DNA from: Mesorhizobium sp. ORS 3324
Lineage (GTDB): Bacteria > Pseudomonadota > Alphaproteobacteria > Rhizobiales > Rhizobiaceae
Length of the DNA stretch: 64,000 nt
NCBI GenBank assembly: GCA_000824825.2
Contig: LM655170.1
Location: 125,425 to 189,424 of the forward strand
Direction of reading: 5' to 3'
Both the position numbers and the translations under genes were made by a program. Shown piece by piece: positions 18,643-26,760 of the stretch. Every line of letters begins with the position of its first letter. Within the stretch, counting starts at the first letter, position 1. The notes beneath the pieces were generated by a model, which saw nothing but the letters and a program-made list of their open reading frames with translations, had not been told where the DNA came from and ran no database searches.

Positions 18643-18832
18643 GAAGATCTCCTCCTCGAAGCGGCGGCCCACAAGCGGGAGGCGAACACACACACGACAG
18701 CCTCAGCCCGACCTTGCAGCGAGGCGTCTCCTCTGATTCCCTGATATTGGTGGGGATCGCCTGATTCGTGTGCTCGTTGCTGCGGTTCCGCATGGTTGCG
18801 GGGGCAGCGGGCGTTTTCGTAGAGAGATCACA

Positions 18833-19822
18833 ATGACCGCCAAGCCTGAAATCCTGGAGATGAGGCCCAAGATCACCGTTGTCGGGGTCGGCGGCGCCGG
18901 CGGCAATGCCGTCAACAACATGATCGCCGAAGGCCTGCAAGGCGTCGAGTTCGTCGTCGCCAATACAGACGCCCAGGCGCTTGCCATGTCGAAGGCGCCC
19001 CGACTGATCCAGTTGGGCGCGCATGTCACCGAAGGCCTGGGCGCCGGTTCCTTGCCCCAGGTCGGCTGCGCGGCCGCGGAGGAATCCATCGACGAGATCA
19101 TGGATCATCTTGCGGGAACGCATATGTGCTTCATCACCGCGGGCATGGGGGGCGGCACGGGGACCGGCGCCGCGCCCGTGATCGCGCGTGCCGCGCGCGA
19201 TGCCGGCATCTTGACCGTGGCAGTCGTCACCAAGCCTTTCGTGTTCGAAGGCAAGCGCAGGACCCAGGCCGCCGAGGAAGGCATAGAACGCCTGCGCGAG
19301 AGCGCCGATACCGTGATCGTCATCCCGAACCAGAACCTCTTCAGGGTTGCCGATGCCAAGACCACGTTTGCCGACGCGTTCGCCATGGCTGACCGTGTGC
19401 TCTACGCCGGTGTCGGATGCATCACCGATCTCATCGTCAAGGAAGGCCTGATCAATCTCGACTTCGCCGATGTGAAGTCGGTGATGCGGGACATGGGCCG
19501 GGCGATGATGGGGACCGGTCAGGCCTCCGGAGAGGGCCGTGCCAGGACGGCAGCTGAGGCGGCGATCGCCAATCCGCTTCTCGACGAAGCCTCCATGACG
19601 GGCGCCAAGGGCCTGCTCGTATCGATCTGCGGTGGCATGGACATGACGCTGTTCGAGGTCGATGAAGCTGCGACAAGGATACGGGAAGAGGTCGACGCCG
19701 ACGCCGACATCATCGTCGGCGCCATCTTCGACCAGGCATTGGCCGGAAAGTTCCGTGTGTCGGTCGTCGCAACAGGTCTGCGGAACGCAGACCTGGACCA
19801 GCTCGAGCGTGCGACGGCTTAA
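18833..19822 (+). CDS. ftsZ2: Short second FtsZ (FtsZ2-like tubulin GTPase)
   Basis: A 329-residue FtsZ. It has the GTP site ([14 protein letters not shown], tubulin signature [17 protein letters not shown]) and the T7 catalytic loop [11 protein letters not shown], so GTPase assembly looks possible. It stops right after the GTPase and C-terminal subdomains, lacking the long linker and the C-terminal FtsA/ZipA-binding peptide; rhizobial main FtsZ proteins are far longer. Short FtsZ2 paralogues are known in Sinorhizobium. The start at 18833 is preferred (AGAGAG upstream) over an open extension to 18770. No division genes surround it. Confidence 0.92.
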   Translation: MTAKPEILEMRPKITVVGVGGAGGNAVNNMIAEGLQGVEFVVANTDAQALAMSKAPRLIQLGAHVTEGLGAGSLPQVGCAAAEESIDEIMDHLAGTHMCFITAGMGGGTGTGAAPVIARAARDAGILTVAVVTKPFVFEGKRRTQAAEEGIERLRESADTVIVIPNQNLFRVADAKTTFADAFAMADRVLYAGVGCITDLIVKEGLINLDFADVKSVMRDMGRAMMGTGQASGEGRARTAAEAAIANPLLDEASMTGAKGLLVSICGGMDMTLFEVDEAATRIREEVDADADIIVGAIFDQALAGKFRVSVVATGLRNADLDQLERATA

Positions 19823-19824
19823 CT

Positions 19825-19848
19825 AGAGCAATTCCAGGAAAAGTGTGA
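19825..19848 (+). repeat. Truncated copy of the GAGCAATTCC intergenic repeat
   Basis: AGAGCAATTCCAGGAAAAGT and the next few bases match the left arm of the element at 9150, but the right arm GGAATTGC is missing. It lies immediately after ftsZ2. Confidence 0.45.
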
Positions 19849-19912
19849 AGATCACGTCTTTGTTGCAAAGACCCTTCGATGGCCCTCCGTCGCGGCGGGT
19901 CACGCCATTGGC

Positions 19913-20302
19913 TCAACGCCTGTCCTGGCGCTCCAGGGCGGCCCGAATGCTGTCGCTCAGGGTGTGATTGAAGAACGGCTTTTCGACAATCGGGATCCCG
20001 GCAGCGGCCGCGCTCTCCCGCAACGTCTTGCTCGGATATGAGGTGATCATGATCGCCGGCAACCGAACCTGCCCGTTCCGGAGCTGCTGCAGCACTTCGA
20101 GCCCATTTAGTGCTGGCAAGTTGTAGTCGATGACCAGGCAGCCAAAGGACGGCAGCGCCGCCTCGTTCAACAGCTCTGCGGCATCGGCGTAGGTGCTGAC
20201 CGAAAATCCCTCCAGCTCGAGCGAGAATTTGAGGGATCTCCGTACCGCCGGGTCGTCGTCAACCACGATCACTGTTGGTTTTTCCAGCGATGCGCTTTCC
20301 AT
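19913..20302 (-). CDS. Single-domain response regulator (receiver only)
   Basis: A 129-residue CheY-like receiver. The acidic pocket is VIVVDDDPAVRRSL, the phosphorylated Asp lies in CLVIDYNLPALNGLEVL, and the Thr/Ser and Lys positions are MITSYPSK and VEKPF. No output domain follows. The sequence style resembles receivers of FixJ-type regulators. The start at 20302 is chosen for the GGAG 9 nt upstream; the longer frame adds no receptor-like sequence. A relic of a FixJ-type C-terminal domain lies 125 bp upstream on the same strand. Confidence 0.88.
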   Translation of the reverse strand: MESASLEKPTVIVVDDDPAVRRSLKFSLELEGFSVSTYADAAELLNEAALPSFGCLVIDYNLPALNGLEVLQQLRNGQVRLPAIMITSYPSKTLRESAAAAGIPIVEKPFFNHTLSDSIRAALERQDRR

Positions 20303-20426
20303 CGCATTGATCTCCAAGCATCCGTTCACGACCCAGTAAACCGTTGCCGGAGACACTTCGCCTTGACCTGAGGCAAAAACAACGAAAGGGCCTGCAAATG
20401 TCGCCGAGCAGGGAAGGCGGCACTGC

Positions 20427-20516
20427 CTATCGGCGCTCGTACAGCACGCCCGGAACCAGTGCCAGGCGGATGAGCTCGGACAGATTCGAGGCCTGCATCT
20501 TGGTCATCACATTTGC
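20427..20516 (-). pseudogene. Relic of a FixJ/LuxR-type response-regulator C-terminus
   Basis: The minus strand reads ANVMTKMQASNLSELIRLAL and then VPGVLYERR and a stop. This matches the end of FixJ-family DNA-binding domains, which run VHR-anvM-kM-AsslaeLvrmAl. The preceding part of the helix-turn-helix and the receiver are absent, so only the last 29 codons survive. The rest of the 398-bp gap (20303-20700) shows no gene. Confidence 0.65.
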
Positions 20517-20700
20517 CGGAACGGAATTGGACAGCGGCTGATCGCTACCAACCCGCGAAATCATACCAAGTCAGAGATGTGAACATGTCCTCCGGGCCTA
20601 CCATTTTCCAAGCACCGGCTGCCCAGCCCCCAGGCGCGCAAAGATATAAGTCAAGGGCAACTTTGGTGTGTTATATACGCTCGGTGCGGATACGAGATCG

Positions 20701-21591
20701 ATGGATCAGGAAAGACTTCTGGCCGCAGTCCTCTTAGCTGATGTCGTGGGCAGCACGCCGCTCTACGAGCGCATCGGCGACGATGCCGCTCTACAGCAGA
20801 TCTCGGATTGCCTCGACGCGATACGCGAGATCGTAGCCCGGAACGGCGGTGATTTCATTTACTCGAAGGGTGATGACGTGCTCAGCCTGTTCGAGAGGCC
20901 GGAGGGGGCGCTGAGGGCCGTCTGCCAAATCAGCAGCCAACTGACGAAAGGGCCGCTGGGCGCCCGGATCGGATTGCATTTCGGGGCGGTCATTCGCGCG
21001 CGGGGCGCGGTATTCGGCGACGTTGTTAATGTCACCGCAAGATTGTCCACCACGGCCAACCCTGGGGAGGTGCTGATCAGCCAGAGCTTCTTCGAAGCCC
21101 TTTCGGCGGACAGCCGCAGTGCCTTGCGGCTGCTCGACAAAATGGCCTTCAAGGGGAAGCAAGAACTCTTCGATGTCTATACCCTGGGGAGCGACGATGG
21201 GGCCCTCAGTACGCAGATCGCCAGCCGAGGCACCATTGTCGATAGGCGCTCCGCCCCGCCGCGGCAGATCAATCTGGTCATCCGCTATGGAGATCAGTTG
21301 CGATCCTGCCGAAACAACGAATTCGTGACGATCGGCCGATCTGCGGAATGCAATCTCGTCGTCCAGCGGCCCTGGGTCTCAAGGCACCACGCGACCTTCA
21401 CCATTTCGAATGGCAAGGTCCGGCTTATCGAGCGAAGCTCGTCGGGCACATTTGTGTCGATGGGACCCGACCATGAAGTATTCGTGCGCCGCGAAGATAT
21501 TCTCCTGTTCGGATCCGGCGTCATCTCGCCTGGACGGAGATCGTCCCTCGGCGACGCCCAAGTCCTTCACTACGAAATTATCTCAGACTGA
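20701..21591 (+). CDS. Class III nucleotide cyclase fused to an FHA domain
   Basis: A 296-residue soluble protein. Residues about 5-165 form a class III adenylate/guanylate cyclase domain: LLADVVGST contains the first metal Asp (14), KGDDVLSLF the second (58), and FGDVVNVTARL the dimer-interface part. Residues about 190-290 form a forkhead-associated phosphothreonine-binding domain: FVTIGRSAECNLVV, VSRHHATF and SSSGTFV. A GTG at 20668 is in frame, but the ATG at 20701 starts just before the domain. A phospho-Ser/Thr partner kinase is not nearby. Confidence 0.88.
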   Translation: MDQERLLAAVLLADVVGSTPLYERIGDDAALQQISDCLDAIREIVARNGGDFIYSKGDDVLSLFERPEGALRAVCQISSQLTKGPLGARIGLHFGAVIRARGAVFGDVVNVTARLSTTANPGEVLISQSFFEALSADSRSALRLLDKMAFKGKQELFDVYTLGSDDGALSTQIASRGTIVDRRSAPPRQINLVIRYGDQLRSCRNNEFVTIGRSAECNLVVQRPWVSRHHATFTISNGKVRLIERSSSGTFVSMGPDHEVFVRREDILLFGSGVISPGRRSSLGDAQVLHYEIISD

Positions 21592-21725
21592 CCCGGCCGG
21601 ACTCGTTAGCCGAAACCGGCCCAAACGGGTAGCTGCTTCTCTGTAGCATACACATCCGGCTTCCGACTTTTGCCCTAGGTATTCGGCGCGCGCCGGGATA
21701 GCATATGTGCTGGTTGGGGTGTGCG

Positions 21726-23303
21726 ATGACAGAAGTCTCGATACGCCGGGCGGACTTCATGATGGTCCTCGCTTATGCGTCGGATCTCGCGACGGGCCAT
21801 TCCCGCGACTTCGCGCTGAAATCCTGCGTACTTGCAATGCGGATCGCCGAGCTTGCGAACCTTCCTGGTGAGGTTCGCCGCAACGCCTACCATCAGTCGA
21901 TGCTTCGCTATGTAGGCTGCAATGCCGACACCCACCTTTTGTCGGCCACTTTCGGCGATGAAATTGCACTGCGCCAGGATCTTGTCGGTCTCGATATGGG
22001 CAACCGTGCTGAACTCGGCAGGGTCTTCGCGCAGGCCTTCAAGCGGTTCTACTACGATCTCGCCCCTGACGCGCGGGCTAAAGCAATCGAGGCCGCTATG
22101 TCGCAGGCGCTCGCAGTCGCCCGCCCGGTTCTCACCGCGCATTGCGAGGTCGCGCAGCGGATCGGTGAGCGGCTTGGCCTGTCTGGGGAGATCCGGCGCA
22201 ATCTTGGACAGATCTACGAACGCTGGGACGGCAGGGGCCTGCCGCGTGGGCTGAGCGGCGAGCATGTCCTGCCGGCCGTGCGTCTGATCACATTGGCGCA
22301 GGATGCGATTGCGCTCTGCGATGCCGTCGGCATCGACCGGATGGCCGAGACCATCGCCAGCCGCGGCGATGGCCCCTACGAAGCGGATCTTGCCCGGCTC
22401 GTCGCCGCCAACGCGGCGGCGCTGATGGAAGGCATCGGCGCGACGGTCGACCGTGAGACGATCCTTGCGCTGGAGCCCGATCCACCGGTGACACTGGATG
22501 AGGCGGCTTGCGACGAGGCGTTCCTCGCCATTGCCGACATGATCGACATGCGCATGCCGTTCACGCACGGCCATTCTCGGATGGTGGCGGAACTGGCCGA
22601 AGGCGCTGGGCGGCGGACCGGGCTGCCAGACGCTGACGTGCGGGCGCTACGCTGGTCGGGCTGCATCCATGACATCGGCGAACTCGTGGTGCCGGTGGCG
22701 ACCTGGATGCGCAACGGTCCGTTGTCGGTGCGTGAGCGCGACGCGGCGCAACTGCACCCCTATTACGGCGAGCGGGCGCTGGCTTCCTTCGGCCGCGACG
22801 GCGATGCCATGGCCGCTCTCGTGCTGTGCCATCACGAACGCCTGGACGGCTCGGGATATCACCGCAAGGTCGGCGGCTCCGACCTATCCCCGGCGGCGAG
22901 GATCCTGGCTGCGGCCGAAGCGTTCCAGACGTCGCGCGAGGAACGTCCGCATCGCAGGGCGCTATCCAGCGAGGCAGCGGCGGCACAGTTGCGCGCGGCT
23001 GTTCGCGAGGGCTGTATCTGCCCCGATGCCGCCGAGGCCGTGTTGTCCGTCGCCGGGCTACCGTCACGCCGGACTCTGCCGCCGGCGCTCGGCGGCATGA
23101 CGGCGCGGGAGATCGAGGTGCTGCGCCTGATCGCGGCCGGCCTTACCGCAAAGGAAGTGGCGCGCAAGCTCGATATCTCGCCCAAGACCGCGGACCACCA
23201 TATCGAGAGCGTCTATTCCAAGATCCGCGTCACCACGCGCGCCGCAGCCGCGCTCTATGCGGTCGAGCATGGCCTTATCCGTCCGGGCGAGACGCCAGCA
23301 TAG
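21726..23303 (+). CDS. Tandem HD-domain (HD-GYP-like) protein with LuxR output domain
   Basis: A 525-residue protein with three parts. Residues about 10-200 look like a degenerate HD-GYP unit (ATGHSRDFAL, ERWDGRGLPRGL) without the HD pair. Residues about 270-440 form a second unit with CIHDIGE (His315-Asp316) and HHERLDGSGYHR (369-380), where GYH stands in place of GYP. Residues about 455-520 form a LuxR helix-turn-helix (MTAREIEVLRLIAAGLTAKE, ISPKTADHHIESVYSKI). HD-GYP proteins hydrolyse cyclic di-GMP; here the activity or ligand may control transcription directly. Start chosen at 21726, with GGGG upstream. Confidence 0.87.
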   Translation: MTEVSIRRADFMMVLAYASDLATGHSRDFALKSCVLAMRIAELANLPGEVRRNAYHQSMLRYVGCNADTHLLSATFGDEIALRQDLVGLDMGNRAELGRVFAQAFKRFYYDLAPDARAKAIEAAMSQALAVARPVLTAHCEVAQRIGERLGLSGEIRRNLGQIYERWDGRGLPRGLSGEHVLPAVRLITLAQDAIALCDAVGIDRMAETIASRGDGPYEADLARLVAANAAALMEGIGATVDRETILALEPDPPVTLDEAACDEAFLAIADMIDMRMPFTHGHSRMVAELAEGAGRRTGLPDADVRALRWSGCIHDIGELVVPVATWMRNGPLSVRERDAAQLHPYYGERALASFGRDGDAMAALVLCHHERLDGSGYHRKVGGSDLSPAARILAAAEAFQTSREERPHRRALSSEAAAAQLRAAVREGCICPDAAEAVLSVAGLPSRRTLPPALGGMTAREIEVLRLIAAGLTAKEVARKLDISPKTADHHIESVYSKIRVTTRAAAALYAVEHGLIRPGETPA

Positions 23304-23393
23304 GGAATCCACCCCATGTGCGCCTGCCGCAAGGCGCGCACCGTGATCCTGTCGACGGACCAATGGTGGCCGCGACCGATAGGAGGAAGTCCC

Positions 23394-23666
23394 ATGCTTC
23401 TCGCAACGACCAAGGTGGCCGACGTCGACCACTTCATCCGTATCTTTTCGACCAAGGGCGCCGACAAGCGCCGGCTGCACGGTTCGAACGGCGCAACCGT
23501 GTTCCGCGACCCGAGCGAGCCCGACCGCGTCTGGGCGATCTTCGACTGGGACGCAGAGGGCTGGAAGAACTTCGTGTCGGATCCGGAGGTGCCTGCGATC
23601 CTGCAGGAAGCCGGCCATGTCGGCAAGCCGCAGGCTGCGCTGCTGCTCGGACACTACGAAGCCTGA
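23394..23666 (+). CDS. Small hypothetical protein downstream of HD-LuxR regulator
   Basis: A 90-residue protein with an AGGAGG site ahead of the ATG at 23394. It has an alpha/beta pattern (TTKVADVDHFIRIFS, WAIFDWDAEGWKNFV, LLLGHYEA) reminiscent of small dimeric alpha-beta barrel proteins. I do not recognise the family. It lies between the HD-LuxR regulator and the AmiC-like binding protein, same strand, with gaps of about 90 bp each side. Confidence 0.75.
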   Translation: MLLATTKVADVDHFIRIFSTKGADKRRLHGSNGATVFRDPSEPDRVWAIFDWDAEGWKNFVSDPEVPAILQEAGHVGKPQAALLLGHYEA

Positions 23667-23756
23667 CGTCCACGCTGCGCGCCGCCTGCCGATCGGCGGG
23701 GGCGCGCCACGCTTCGTACCGCCCCTAACTCGAACACATAGAATCGGAGAAATCAG

Positions 23757-24890
23757 ATGAACCCGAAACCCATCAAGATAGGGCTTATCGCCGAACTCAC
23801 CGGCCCGTTGTCTTTTATGGGCATTGCCAATGCGAACCTCACGACCATGCTCGTCGACGACATCAACGCCAAAGGTGGCCTGCTCGGCCGGCCGTTGGCG
23901 CTCGTCATCGAGGATGGTGAAACTACCGAAAGTGTCGCCAAGGCAAAGGCTGCGAAACTGATCGACGTCGACAAGGTCGACCTGGTCGTGGGTGGCATCT
24001 ACAGCTCGACCCGCCAAGCCATCAAGGGCGAGGCGGTCACCCGAGGCAGGACGCCCTATATCTATACCGAGCAGTATGAAGGCCAGGAAAGCGACCCCCT
24101 GATCTTCTGCACGGGACCCGTGCCGGCGCAGCAGGTCGAGCCGCTGATACCGTGGCTGATGAGAAGCACCGGGGCGAAGCGGTTCTATTTGCCCTCCGCC
24201 GACTACATCTGGCCCCACTTGCTGAACAAGGCCGCGAGCCGGGTGGTCCGTACCAATGGCGGCGAGATCGTCGGCGAGGAGTATTTTCCGCTGGACACCG
24301 TCGATTTTCGGCGGACGGTGCAGCAAATCATGGCGAGCGGCACTGAAGTGGTTTTCAACACGATTGTTCCGCCGGGCCTGACGCCGTTCCTCGAAGAACT
24401 GCACAGGGCCGGCTTCGGCAAACGCGGCGGCAAGATCGTCTGCACCTACTTCGACGAGAATTTCTTCAACCTGGTGCCGCCAGAGCAGATCGAGGGCCTC
24501 TACAGCTGCCTCGACTACTACCAGGAAATCGACGATCCGTTCGGGCGCGAACTCCTGCGCCGCTACAGTGACCGGTTCCCGGGCAGCGCCATGTTCACTG
24601 CAGGCAGCGGCTGCACCGGCCACTACCGGGCGATCAAGATGTGGGAAGCCGCCGTTCGTGAGGCCGGCACCGTCGAGCGCGACGCGGTTATCCGGGCGCT
24701 CGATCACGCTCGGATCAGTGAGGGACCGGGCGGCCCGGCGGAGATGGTTCCAGGCCAGCATCATGTGCGGATGAACATGTACATCGCACAGGCACAGAGT
24801 GGTCGATTCAGGGTTGTGAAGAACCTTGGCCCGATCGATCCAAACGAGCGCATGCTTACCGAAGAATTCCAACTGAGCAGCGTGGGGTGA
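23757..24890 (+). CDS. AmiC/branched-chain-type ligand-binding protein without signal peptide
   Basis: A 377-residue type 1 periplasmic-binding fold of the AmiC/urea/branched-chain amide group: IGLIAELTGPLSFMGIANAN at the start, NAKGGLLGRPLALVIEDGE, VVGGIYSSTRQA, TPYIYTEQYEGQ, and FYLPSADYIWPHL. The mature fold begins at about residue 6 with no export signal, as in cytoplasmic AmiC, the amide sensor of Pseudomonas. No ABC permease or ATPase lies beside it. It could therefore be a cytoplasmic sensor working with the nearby HD-LuxR regulator; that role is inference. A missed upstream signal-peptide start is unlikely, because the ribosome-binding site GGAGAAATCAG fits this ATG. Confidence 0.85.
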   Translation: MNPKPIKIGLIAELTGPLSFMGIANANLTTMLVDDINAKGGLLGRPLALVIEDGETTESVAKAKAAKLIDVDKVDLVVGGIYSSTRQAIKGEAVTRGRTPYIYTEQYEGQESDPLIFCTGPVPAQQVEPLIPWLMRSTGAKRFYLPSADYIWPHLLNKAASRVVRTNGGEIVGEEYFPLDTVDFRRTVQQIMASGTEVVFNTIVPPGLTPFLEELHRAGFGKRGGKIVCTYFDENFFNLVPPEQIEGLYSCLDYYQEIDDPFGRELLRRYSDRFPGSAMFTAGSGCTGHYRAIKMWEAAVREAGTVERDAVIRALDHARISEGPGGPAEMVPGQHHVRMNMYIAQAQSGRFRVVKNLGPIDPNERMLTEEFQLSSVG

Positions 24891-25746
24891 ACCGCGCGGA
24901 CCCCAATCACTGCTCCTCCAATCGGCGAGGGCGGCTAGATGGTGCCCTCGCCGTCCACCTTCTCGTAACGGCCGGCGACGACGCTGCGCCAAGATGGGGA
25001 TCGCCAGCTGAATGGCACGTTTCTGGGTGTTTCGTGCCCGAACCGGACCGTTTGCTTCCGGCCAAACCCGCCGTGCTCACACCCTTGGTCAACATGGGTT
25101 CGGGGCGTCAAGTTCAGCAAATCGGGCGGCCATGATGGCGGTAGTTCACGGGCGACGGGCTCAAGTCTACCGTTCTAGCCGGGCCGGCTTGGCCCAGCGA
25201 TGTCTTGGCGGACTAGGTGGGCTCGGAGCGGCGTTGTTACACAGATCAAGGGTGTTTCGGCATTGAGGTGCCCGTCTGATTATTAGAAAATTTCTGGCGG
25301 AGAGAGCGTCTTTCGATCTTAGGCCTATAGCGTTGAAAATATTCAACTTTTTATTCGCTTTGTTACGCAGTTTGTTACACGGCTGGGGCGAAAGGTCACG
25401 GTTTCCATAAGCTCGCTGCTCCGAGTCCATCCACTCATTTTTGAGGGGCATTCGGGAGTCGCGCGCGAAAGGAATGTCGGCTTTGCGCCTGATATCGGTC
25501 ACACCGAAAGATCTTCCTTGTGCCCGGGAGCAGACGTCGCAGGGAAACACTATTGAGGTCGTGGTGACGCCATTCCACACCTACGCGGAGACAGGCGCCA
25601 ACGTCTCGTCTCGACCCTTCGACGGCGTTGACCGTTGCTGAGGGCAATGGTTGCCTTGGGTCCGAAAGCAGACTCGATTTGACTGGGCAACGGTGCGCGA
25701 AAGGCATTGCGCCGCCATCCTAGTGTCGGCTTGGCCGGACTTAGAA
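24891..25746. other. Gene-free stretch of about 850 bp
   Basis: No convincing gene on either strand. Open frames here are short and lack ribosome-binding sites and protein-like composition. A lower-GC patch around 25270-25400 contains GTTACGCAGTTTGTTACAC, a near-direct repeat. The sequence could be decayed coding DNA or a junction between blocks of different origin. Confidence 0.5.
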
Positions 25747-26697
25747 CTAGTAGACGCTCGCAGTGTCGAGCTCGGCGACGTCGGCTGTGCTGAGCTTTAG
25801 ATCGACCGCTTGGATCAAGCTTTCCATCTGCGGCAGCGAGGTCGCGCTGACGATTGGGGCCGTCACACCCGACCGCCGGATCAGCCAGGCCAGCGCCACC
25901 TCTGCGGGCTTCGCCGAATGCCGTGCGGCCACCACGTCAAGCGCCCCCAGGATTCGAAAGCCTCGGGGGTTGAGGTAGGCGCGCACCCCTTCTCCGCGCA
26001 CGCTTCGCCCGAGATCGGCCGAGCTGCGGTACTTGCCGCTCAAAAATCCCTTGGCAAGGCTGAAATAGGTGATGACGCCGATGTCCTCTCCGCGACAGAG
26101 ATCTGCGAGTGATCCCTCGAAGCCAGCGCGATCGTAGAGATTGTACTCCGGCTGAAGCACATCGTAGCGCGGCAGTGACTTCTGCGAGGCGACGCTGAGG
26201 GCCGCCATGAGCTCGCCGGCATCGAGATTGGAGCAGCCGATATTGCGCACCTTTCCGGCAGCAAGCAGCTTTTGGTGGGCGCAGAGCGTCTCCTCATGCG
26301 GCGTCGTCGGGTCCGGCCAATGCGAGAGGTAAAGATCTATGTAATCGGTATGGATACGCTTCAGCGAGGCCTCAGCGGCTCGTTCGATGTAGGTGGCGGA
26401 AAGATCCGTTCTGCCTTGCCCCATGTCGGAACCGACCTTCGACACGACGATCACCTTGTCGCGATTGCCGCGGCTCTTCATCCAGTTGCCGATGATCGTC
26501 TCTGATTCACCGCCCTTGTTGCCCGGCACCCATCGTGAGTAGGAGTCGGCCGTGTCGATCGTGTTAAGGCCCGCTTCCAGGAAACGGTCGAGCAGCTCGA
26601 ATGCGGTCTTCTCGTCCACAGTCCAGCCGAAGACGTTTCCCCCCAGAACCATGGGCGCGATTGTGAGTTCGGTCCGACCGAGGCGGCGTTTTTGCAA
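25747..26697 (-). CDS. Aldo/keto reductase
   Basis: A 316-residue NADPH-dependent aldo/keto reductase of the Tas/YajO type, a soluble TIM barrel reducing aldehydes or ketones. Visible family elements are TIDTADSYSRWVPG (catalytic Asp and Tyr), VVSKVG (catalytic Lys), DLYLSHWPDP (catalytic His) and KVRNIGCSNLDA. The C-terminal ALAWLIRRSGVTAPIVSATS forms part of the cofactor site. The natural substrate is unknown. A gap of 63 bp separates it from the upstream hydrolase-cyclase gene, so co-transcription is possible. Confidence 0.92.
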   Translation of the reverse strand: MQKRRLGRTELTIAPMVLGGNVFGWTVDEKTAFELLDRFLEAGLNTIDTADSYSRWVPGNKGGESETIIGNWMKSRGNRDKVIVVSKVGSDMGQGRTDLSATYIERAAEASLKRIHTDYIDLYLSHWPDPTTPHEETLCAHQKLLAAGKVRNIGCSNLDAGELMAALSVASQKSLPRYDVLQPEYNLYDRAGFEGSLADLCRGEDIGVITYFSLAKGFLSGKYRSSADLGRSVRGEGVRAYLNPRGFRILGALDVVAARHSAKPAEVALAWLIRRSGVTAPIVSATSLPQMESLIQAVDLKLSTADVAELDTASVY

Positions 26698-26760
26698 TGT
26701 GTTGCTCCGTCATTGGCGAGCGCGAGAAGGCCGCCGAAGATGGCGGACCAACTTTATGCT

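Noticed and set aside
23064-24992. 642-codon minus-strand frame across the AmiC-like gene
   Set aside because: Composition is typical of a GC-rich shadow and it overlaps three plus-strand genes with ribosome-binding sites and family motifs.
25167-25580. Minus-strand 137-codon frame in the gene-free stretch
   Set aside because: No ribosome-binding site, no domain-like pattern, and it crosses an AT-rich intergenic patch.
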